Below, piece by piece: positions 13,046 to 18,025 of a stretch of DNA of 18,025 nt. The DNA is from Akkermansiaceae bacterium UBA6138 (lineage in GTDB: Bacteria; Verrucomicrobiota; Verrucomicrobiia; Verrucomicrobiales; DEV007), in the NCBI GenBank assembly GCA_002422425.1, contig DIVG01000073.1, positions 122,991-141,015 of the forward strand. The letters run 5' to 3'. The notes under the pieces were generated by a model, which was not told where the DNA came from, did no database searches, and was given only the letters and a program-made list of their open reading frames with translations. A program made the translations under genes and the position numbers. Within the stretch, counting starts at the first letter, position 1; the number at the start of each line of letters is the position of its first letter.

Positions 13046-13457
13046 ACCAGGAACATGTGTCACGATGGCCCGCCGGTGGAACGATCACTCCCGCCAATGC
13101 CGCCGGAAGCTGCTTCGTGAATAGTTGAAGAGCCGCGACAGGGCGGAGAGAACCTTGTTCCCCGAGAGGGATTTGGAAATGGAAAAGCCCTGCGAACGAC
13201 TTCGTCAAGGATATTCTCATCGCCCGCGCCATTTCCACGATCCCCGGGGCACCACTCCCGGGACAACGCACCGCCCCTGTCCCGGCCCGTCCCATGGAAT
13301 TCAGCTTGACCGAAATCGATGCCAAAGTTAATAGGCAGGCGGTCGGATCGTTGCCGTTTCTGCTACGGAGAGAAAGCGGCGGAAGCGCCCCTCTTAAAAA
13401 ATCCGGAGCGACGCCGCCCGTTTCCGACACGAAACCCTAACCCAAGGCAGAGATACT
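13046..13457 (+). other. 412-base divergent intergenic region
   Basis: This gap separates the racemase-like and amidohydrolase genes. It holds a promoter candidate at 13306-13334 and one short open frame on the plus strand, ATG 13294 to TAA 13440 (48 codons), which I do not count as a gene because the promoter candidate lies inside it and no ribosome-binding site precedes it. A longer minus-strand frame (to 13430) overlaps the racemase-like gene in another frame and looks like a shadow. I see no RNA gene or strong hairpin. Confidence 0.5.
13306..13334 (+). promoter_or_regulatory. Possible promoter for the amidohydrolase operon
   Basis: TTGACC (13306-13311) is followed after 17 bases by TAATAG (13329-13334). 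The -35 box is good and the -10 box weak (three of six). It would give a leader of about 117 bases before the GTG at 13458. Confidence 0.35.
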
Positions 13458-14597
13458 GTGACCGGCAGGACTACCACCCCCTATTTCGCGGAACTGTTTC
13501 GAAAAACCGAGGCCCTGGGCGGTTTTTTTAATGCCCACCTGCATCTTGATCGAACGGGAACCTATGAGGCGACCCTGAAGTTGCTTGCGGAAGGCGGGCG
13601 CTCGGCCTCCTCTCTTTCTCTCTCGAAGAAACACTCGCTGATTCCCCTGATTCACTCGAGCGATTGCTACGAACCCGACCGACTCGAAGCAAGGGTTGAT
13701 GACTACGTTGAAAAATTGATCGGGACTGGGACGACGCGTGCCGACACGGTGGTCGACGTGACCCCTGACCGGGTCGGGCTCGACGCGCTGGACCGTTGCC
13801 TCCGGATTAAACATCGGCGTTCAGGCCAAATCGACTTCCGGGTGGGCGCCTACACGCCGCTGGGCTTTCGTGATGACGAGCCCCGTCGCTGGTCCCTGCT
13901 TGAGGAGGGTGCCGTAATCGCCGATTTTATCGGGGCTCTTCCGGAGAGGGATGACTGCAGGGATTACCCCTCTCATATCGGTTTCGAAGAAAGTTGCCGC
14001 CGTGTCATCCAACTCTCCGCGCGTTTGGAGAAACCGATCCACCTCCATGTTGATCAGAAAAATATCAGGTCGGAGGGGGGAAGCGAAGTCGCCCTGAGAC
14101 TGCTGCGTGAGCTCGACATTGGTACGCCGTCGGACTCGGAACCCCTCGTGTGGCTCGTACACGTGATCTCACCCTCCACCTACGACGAGAGCCGTTTCCA
14201 CGCCCTGATCGAGGGGCTGCTTGATCGGAATGTCGGCGTGATCTGCTGTCCGTCGGCGGCGATCAGCATGAGACAAGTCCGTCCTTTTTCCGCGCCCACC
14301 CACAACTCGATCGCCCGTGTCCTCGAAATGCTGGCAGCCGGCGTTCAGGTTCGGATCGGTTCGGACAATGTCTGCGACATCACTTCCCCCGCCGGGACCA
14401 TCGATCTTCTCGACGAAATCTTCGTGCTCAGCAATGCCGTCCGCTATTACGATCCCGATATTCTCGCGAAACTGGCGGCAGGCCGCCGTCTTGACGAAAA
14501 CGAACGAGCCCGCGTCGCGGCGCATCTGGAAGAAGACGCCGATGAAGTCGCCGCAGTGGTTCGCAACAATCAAAACACAGGGCAAATTCCGGAATAA
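13458..14597 (+). CDS. Cytosine-deaminase-like metal-dependent amidohydrolase
   Basis: The 379-residue protein begins at GTG 13458, with AAGG about ten bases ahead. It has the metal ligands of the amidohydrolase superfamily in order: F-N-A-H-L-H-L-D (His27, His29), I-H-L-H-V-D-Q (His195, His197), V-H-V-I-S-P-S (His235) and I-G-S-D-N-V-C-D (Asp303). The N-A-H-x-H-L-D and H-x-H-V-D-Q spacing matches the cytosine deaminase/isoxanthopterin deaminase/N-isopropylammelide amidohydrolase branch, which hydrolyses amino groups or C-N bonds on ring compounds using one Fe or Zn. The short N-terminus skips the first beta-sandwich half seen in longer members. Its TAA shares one base with the next ATG (TAATG), so translation of the following adenylating protein is coupled. 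Confidence 0.85.
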   Translation: MTGRTTTPYFAELFRKTEALGGFFNAHLHLDRTGTYEATLKLLAEGGRSASSLSLSKKHSLIPLIHSSDCYEPDRLEARVDDYVEKLIGTGTTRADTVVDVTPDRVGLDALDRCLRIKHRRSGQIDFRVGAYTPLGFRDDEPRRWSLLEEGAVIADFIGALPERDDCRDYPSHIGFEESCRRVIQLSARLEKPIHLHVDQKNIRSEGGSEVALRLLRELDIGTPSDSEPLVWLVHVISPSTYDESRFHALIEGLLDRNVGVICCPSAAISMRQVRPFSAPTHNSIARVLEMLAAGVQVRIGSDNVCDITSPAGTIDLLDEIFVLSNAVRYYDPDILAKLAAGRRLDENERARVAAHLEEDADEVAAVVRNNQNTGQIPE

Positions 14598-17386
14598 TGA
14601 AAACCGTGATCGATGAAACAACGGGAACGTTCCCGGATATCCTGAAACTGCTTCAGGTTCAGGCGGAAAAAAGAGGCGGAAAAGTGGCGATCGAGAGTAG
14701 CTCCGGCGACTCCCTTTCCTATACTGAGGTGTTGACGCGGGCGACGCGTCTTGCGAAGGGACTTATTTCCGCCTGCGGGAGTCTTCAAGGGAGGCGCCCC
14801 AGGGTGGGCATCGTTCTTGAAAACGGACCGGAAACAGCCGTGACCCTGTTGGGCGCGGCGATTGCGGGGGCGGCGCTGCCCTTCAATCCCTCCTACCTCG
14901 CCGGCGAGTTCGAGCTCTACTTCCAGGAAACGCGCGTCGATCTTCTTCTCGTCCGCGAAAACGAAGCCGGTCCCTCCGTGGAGGCGGCGCAAAAACTCGG
15001 CCTCCCGACCGTCCGTCTGTCGAGCGGCGGCGGTATCGTCGGCATCTCGTCGGAAAACATCCAGTTGCCCGTCCCCGATCCCGACGATGTCGCCCTCGTC
15101 CTCCTAACCTCCGGTTCCACCGGCAGGGCGAAGAGCGTCCCTTTAACCCATCGGAATCTCTGCACTTCGACCGGGGATGTCTGCCGATCCATGGGCCTGT
15201 CTGAAGAGGATCGTGTCCTCGCGATGTGGGAGCAATACCACGTGGGTGGCCTCGTCGATCTGCTCCTCGTCCCGTTGGCATCCGGCGGCACTGTCATTTG
15301 CACGGGGGGATTCGATGCGGCCGAGTTCTACCGCCTCCTCGCCGGTGCCCGGCCAACCTGGGTCCAATGCGTTCCGACGACCCTCAACGAGCTCGTCTTC
15401 CACGCCTCCCGCCATGAGCTTCGGCCTCACCCGAGTTCACTCCGCCTCATCCGATCGGTGGCCTCCGCCCTTTCGCCAAGCCTCAAGGCTGAGGTCGAAA
15501 CCCTCTTTGCGGTCCCTGTCATCCAGACTTTCGGCATGACGGAGGCGGCACCCCTGATCACCTCAACCCGGCTTCCCCCCTTTGTCAATAAACCGAAGTC
15601 CGTCGGCTTCAGCTGCGGTCCTGAGATCCGCGTGATCGGCCCCGGCGGTGAAGACCTCAATCCGAATGAGCAGGGGGAAATCGCGATTCGGGGGACGAAT
15701 GTCTTTACCGGCTACGAAAATGATCCCGTCGCGAACAGTCTCAGTTTCCGCGACGGATGGTTTCTCACCGGGGATATCGGCTTTCTCGACGCGGACGGCG
15801 AGTTGTTTCTCACGGGAAGGGTCAAGCAACTGATCAACAGGGGCGGGGAAAAGGTCAATCCGCAGGAGATCGACGATGCTCTCCTCTCCCACCCCGCCGT
15901 GGTGGAGGCGGCGGCTTTTCCGGTAAAGCACCGAACCCTCGGCGAGGATGTCGCCGCCGCCGTGGTGCTTCGAACACCCGTGGAATCGGGGGAAATTCGT
16001 TCCTTCCTCGCTTCCCGCCTCGCCTCCTTTAAGATCCCCCAGCGGATCGAGATCGTCCCGGGTCTGCCCCGGAACAGCATCGGCAAAATTGACCGCCTCG
16101 CGCTGGCGGAGGCCAGCGAACGGGCGATCCTCGAAAACCGGAGCTTCGCTCCTCCGAGAAACGATCTCGAATCATTCCTCGTGAGGCTGTGGGCCGCCGA
16201 ACTCGATCTCGAGCAGGTCGGGATTCATGACGACTTCGCCACGCTCGGCGGCGATTCCCTCTCGAGTCTCCGTATCCTTGTGGCGGTTGAAAAAGCCCTT
16301 GATGTCAAGACTCCCGACGGCTTCGCCGCCTCATCGACCACCGTTGCCCTGATGGCGGAGCGACTCGGCCGAATCGAGTGCGGGCGCGACGGGATCGTAT
16401 CAATCGCCCGGGGCAGCCGCATCAAAGCACTCGCCGAAGTCGATACGAATGATTTCCTCAAATCGATTGATGTCGGGGCGGCCGGTGAGGAAGACAATCT
16501 CGATGATGCTTACCGCCGGCTCCAAACCTGCGAAACCTTGCGGGATCTTCACATTCTCAGTGATTCAATCAAAGTCTACTCCACCCCCCGGGAATTGAGT
16601 GATCTTCTCGACCGGACGAGAGGACTGCGGTTCACCCAACCGAAACCGCGCCTTAACCGCCTCCTCTTGTTTCTCCGCCTCAAGTGGGCTCGCTGGCAAT
16701 GGCGCCGCCAACTCGAAAGAGACTTGTCCGTCACCGGAGGCGGCCGCCGGTGGGAGCGTTCGATTCTCTCACCCAATGCTTTTCTCTACGAGAATCCGGA
16801 AATTCCGACAAAGGCCAAAACCCTCATGGTCGGCTTCGGCGGGAACAGGATGCGCCTCATGATGCCCACTTACGGCGTTCTCTGTAATCTTGACCCGGAG
16901 AAGTTCGACCTCCTTCTCCTCAGGGACACGTATCACTCCCACTACTCGAAGGGGATCGAGGGAATGGGCGACGATCTCGACTCCATCTCCGCGTATCTCG
17001 CCACCCTCGCGGCAGAACGCGGCTACCCGGAAGCCGCCACTCTCGGCACCAGTTCGGGGGGTATCCCCGCTCTTTACGTCGGCGTTAAAAACCGGTGGGA
17101 CCGGGTCGTCATCGTCGGAGCTGATCGACCCGATTCACCACGCCACAGCATCACCACGGCCATGCTCGAAAAGTTGGCGGCGGATTTCCAACCGGGCAAG
17201 CCGGACATCCGCCTCTGCTACAGCGCGAGACACCGGCGCGACCGGGAGTCAGCAGCTCTCCTCGCACAAATCTTTCCCGGATCGACTTTGGCGGGGGAGA
17301 AAGAGTATCGTTCCCATAACCTGATGTGGAGACTCTACGAGGCCGGAGAACTGGGACAATTTCTGAACCGACAGTGCGTTGAGTAA
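14597..17386 (+). CDS. Adenylation–carrier–alpha/beta-hydrolase-like fusion (NRPS-like synthetase)
   Basis: The 929-residue protein has three regions. Residues 1 to about 510 are an acyl/aminoacyl-adenylating domain with core motifs L-L-T-S-G-S-T-G-R-A-K-S (A3, 169-180), F-G-M-T-E-A (A5, 312-317), F-L-T-G-D-I-G (A7, 389-395), T-G-R-V-K-Q-L-I-N-R-G-G-E-K-V (A8) and N-S-I-G-K-I-D (A10 lysine 497). Residues about 520-595 are a carrier domain with G-G-D-S-L (Ser554 for phosphopantetheine). The C-terminal 330 residues are not a condensation or standard thioesterase domain. A strand K-T-L-M-V-G-F-G-G-N (741-750), an elbow L-G-T-S-S-G-G (816-822, Ser819), Asp843 and His907 suggest an alpha/beta hydrolase that releases or transfers the loaded acyl group. 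The A-domain substrate cannot be read by eye. Translation is coupled to the amidohydrolase, so its product may be the substrate. Confidence 0.85.
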   Translation: MKTVIDETTGTFPDILKLLQVQAEKRGGKVAIESSSGDSLSYTEVLTRATRLAKGLISACGSLQGRRPRVGIVLENGPETAVTLLGAAIAGAALPFNPSYLAGEFELYFQETRVDLLLVRENEAGPSVEAAQKLGLPTVRLSSGGGIVGISSENIQLPVPDPDDVALVLLTSGSTGRAKSVPLTHRNLCTSTGDVCRSMGLSEEDRVLAMWEQYHVGGLVDLLLVPLASGGTVICTGGFDAAEFYRLLAGARPTWVQCVPTTLNELVFHASRHELRPHPSSLRLIRSVASALSPSLKAEVETLFAVPVIQTFGMTEAAPLITSTRLPPFVNKPKSVGFSCGPEIRVIGPGGEDLNPNEQGEIAIRGTNVFTGYENDPVANSLSFRDGWFLTGDIGFLDADGELFLTGRVKQLINRGGEKVNPQEIDDALLSHPAVVEAAAFPVKHRTLGEDVAAAVVLRTPVESGEIRSFLASRLASFKIPQRIEIVPGLPRNSIGKIDRLALAEASERAILENRSFAPPRNDLESFLVRLWAAELDLEQVGIHDDFATLGGDSLSSLRILVAVEKALDVKTPDGFAASSTTVALMAERLGRIECGRDGIVSIARGSRIKALAEVDTNDFLKSIDVGAAGEEDNLDDAYRRLQTCETLRDLHILSDSIKVYSTPRELSDLLDRTRGLRFTQPKPRLNRLLLFLRLKWARWQWRRQLERDLSVTGGGRRWERSILSPNAFLYENPEIPTKAKTLMVGFGGNRMRLMMPTYGVLCNLDPEKFDLLLLRDTYHSHYSKGIEGMGDDLDSISAYLATLAAERGYPEAATLGTSSGGIPALYVGVKNRWDRVVIVGADRPDSPRHSITTAMLEKLAADFQPGKPDIRLCYSARHRRDRESAALLAQIFPGSTLAGEKEYRSHNLMWRLYEAGELGQFLNRQCVE

Positions 17387-17408
17387 CCGTTGACTGCCCA
17401 TAAACCCC

Positions 17409-18025
17409 ATGGATCCATCCCAAGTCGATGTCGTTGCCCCCAATCTCCATCGTCGTTACTCGGGAGTGACTTCGACAGTGATCGCCCTGATCCCCTGGCA
17501 AATGAAGGGTGTCCGCATCGCCGCCGCCGGTTGGCATATCCCGGCAACAATTCCGCAGGTGAAAATGGCCGAGCTGATTCTTCACGGGTGGGAGAAACCC
17601 CGCGTCTGGCATGCGAGGCGCAACGATGAAATGATCGTCGGCCTGATTCTCAAATACGTTTTACGCCAACCCTGGAAGCTACTTTTCACCAGCGCGGCAC
17701 AGCGGGATCACACGCGCTTCACCCGGTTTCTGATTCGCCGCATGGACCATGTCATTGCCACGTCCCGGCAGGCGGCGTCCTATCTCGAACGCGACGCCAC
17801 CGTCATCGAACACGGCGTGGATTTGGAGCGATTTTTCCCGGCGGAAGACAAAACCGCCGCATGGGAACAGGCCGGACTGCCCGGGACCTGCGGAATCGGT
17901 GCCTTCGGCCGGGTCAGGGCGCAGAAAGGATCCGACCTTTTCGTCGCCGCGATGATCCGTCTCCTGCCGAAATACCCGGAATGGACCGCTGTCATTACCG
18001 GCCTCGAGGCACCGGAAGAGGCAGC
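17409..18025 (+). CDS. LpcC-like GT4 glycosyltransferase of the LPS core, N-terminal part (runs off the window)
   Basis: From the ATG at 17409 the frame is open to the window end (205 complete codons). The opening V-D-V-V-A-P-N-L-H-R-R-Y-S-G-V-T-S-T, then V-W-H-A-R-R-N-D-E-M, L-F-T-S-A-A-Q-R-D-H-T-R-F-T-R-F-L-I-R-R and V-I-E-H-G-V-D-L-E-R-F, followed by F-G-R-V-R-A-Q-K-G-S-D-L-F, are the successive hallmarks of LpcC, the GDP-mannose-dependent transferase that adds a mannose to Kdo in the LPS inner core of Rhizobium and relatives. It is a GT-B fold enzyme; the R-A-Q-K-G element begins the donor-binding C-terminal half, the rest of which is missing. It follows the adenylating protein's stop by 22 bases and may share its transcript, though the function looks unrelated. 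Confidence 0.85.
   Translation, partial: MDPSQVDVVAPNLHRRYSGVTSTVIALIPWQMKGVRIAAAGWHIPATIPQVKMAELILHGWEKPRVWHARRNDEMIVGLILKYVLRQPWKLLFTSAAQRDHTRFTRFLIRRMDHVIATSRQAASYLERDATVIEHGVDLERFFPAEDKTAAWEQAGLPGTCGIGAFGRVRAQKGSDLFVAAMIRLLPKYPEWTAVITGLEAPEEA

Noticed and set aside
12945..13430. 161-codon minus-strand open frame
   Set aside because: It overlaps the start of the racemase-like gene in another frame. Part of it looks protein-like, but there is no recognisable motif or ribosome-binding site.
1..18025. CRISPR arrays, tRNA or rRNA genes, insertion sequences, phage genes
   Set aside because: I saw no regularly spaced repeats with spacers, no tRNA-like cloverleaf, no transposase or integrase motif and no terminal inverted repeats.

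Overview
The window reads as chromosome of a Gram-negative bacterium with moderately high G+C content. The best taxonomic hint is the last gene, a close match by recalled motifs to the LPS-core mannosyltransferase LpcC, best known from Alphaproteobacteria. A KdsB-type cytidylyltransferase also implies an LPS or capsule maker. I cannot fix the phylum from this window. Many starts have only weak Shine-Dalgarno sequences and several are GTG.

Layout. 1-1797 (minus strand) carries the N-terminus of a LysR regulator, a Bax-inhibitor-1/YccA membrane protein with a clear terminator, and a short RlmB-like SpoU rRNA methyltransferase. 1918-4142 is the most unusual part and looks like a small RiPP (ribosomally made, modified peptide) locus. 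A divergently transcribed ATP-grasp enzyme faces a 56-residue peptide gene with its own sigma70-like promoter, and that gene is followed by an enzyme of the HExxH peptide-modification family (mod_HExxH / aKG-HExxH). The peptide ends in three tandem Lys/Gly-rich octads. A sulfotransferase follows (4252-5253), preceded by its own promoter-like element and a direct repeat.

5334-10543 is a surface-glycan region. A tight minus-strand operon encodes an aldolase fused to a DUF115-like domain, a KdsB-like CMP-sugar synthetase and a HAD phosphatase. Divergent from it are a 2-oxoglutarate/Fe(II) oxygenase and a sialyltransferase-like (GT29-like) protein preceded by a run of nine C. Together they could make, activate and transfer an acidic ulosonic-type sugar. 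10621-12280 holds a SUMF1/FGE-domain protein and a second, Sulfotransfer_2-type sulfotransferase.

12287-17386 contains a hydantoin-racemase-fold protein that has lost both expected catalytic cysteines. It is divergent from a two-gene operon encoding a cytosine-deaminase-like amidohydrolase and a 929-residue protein that joins adenylation, carrier and alpha/beta-hydrolase-like domains. The window ends inside the LpcC-like glycosyltransferase. All functions are inferred from motifs read by eye; no database search was run.
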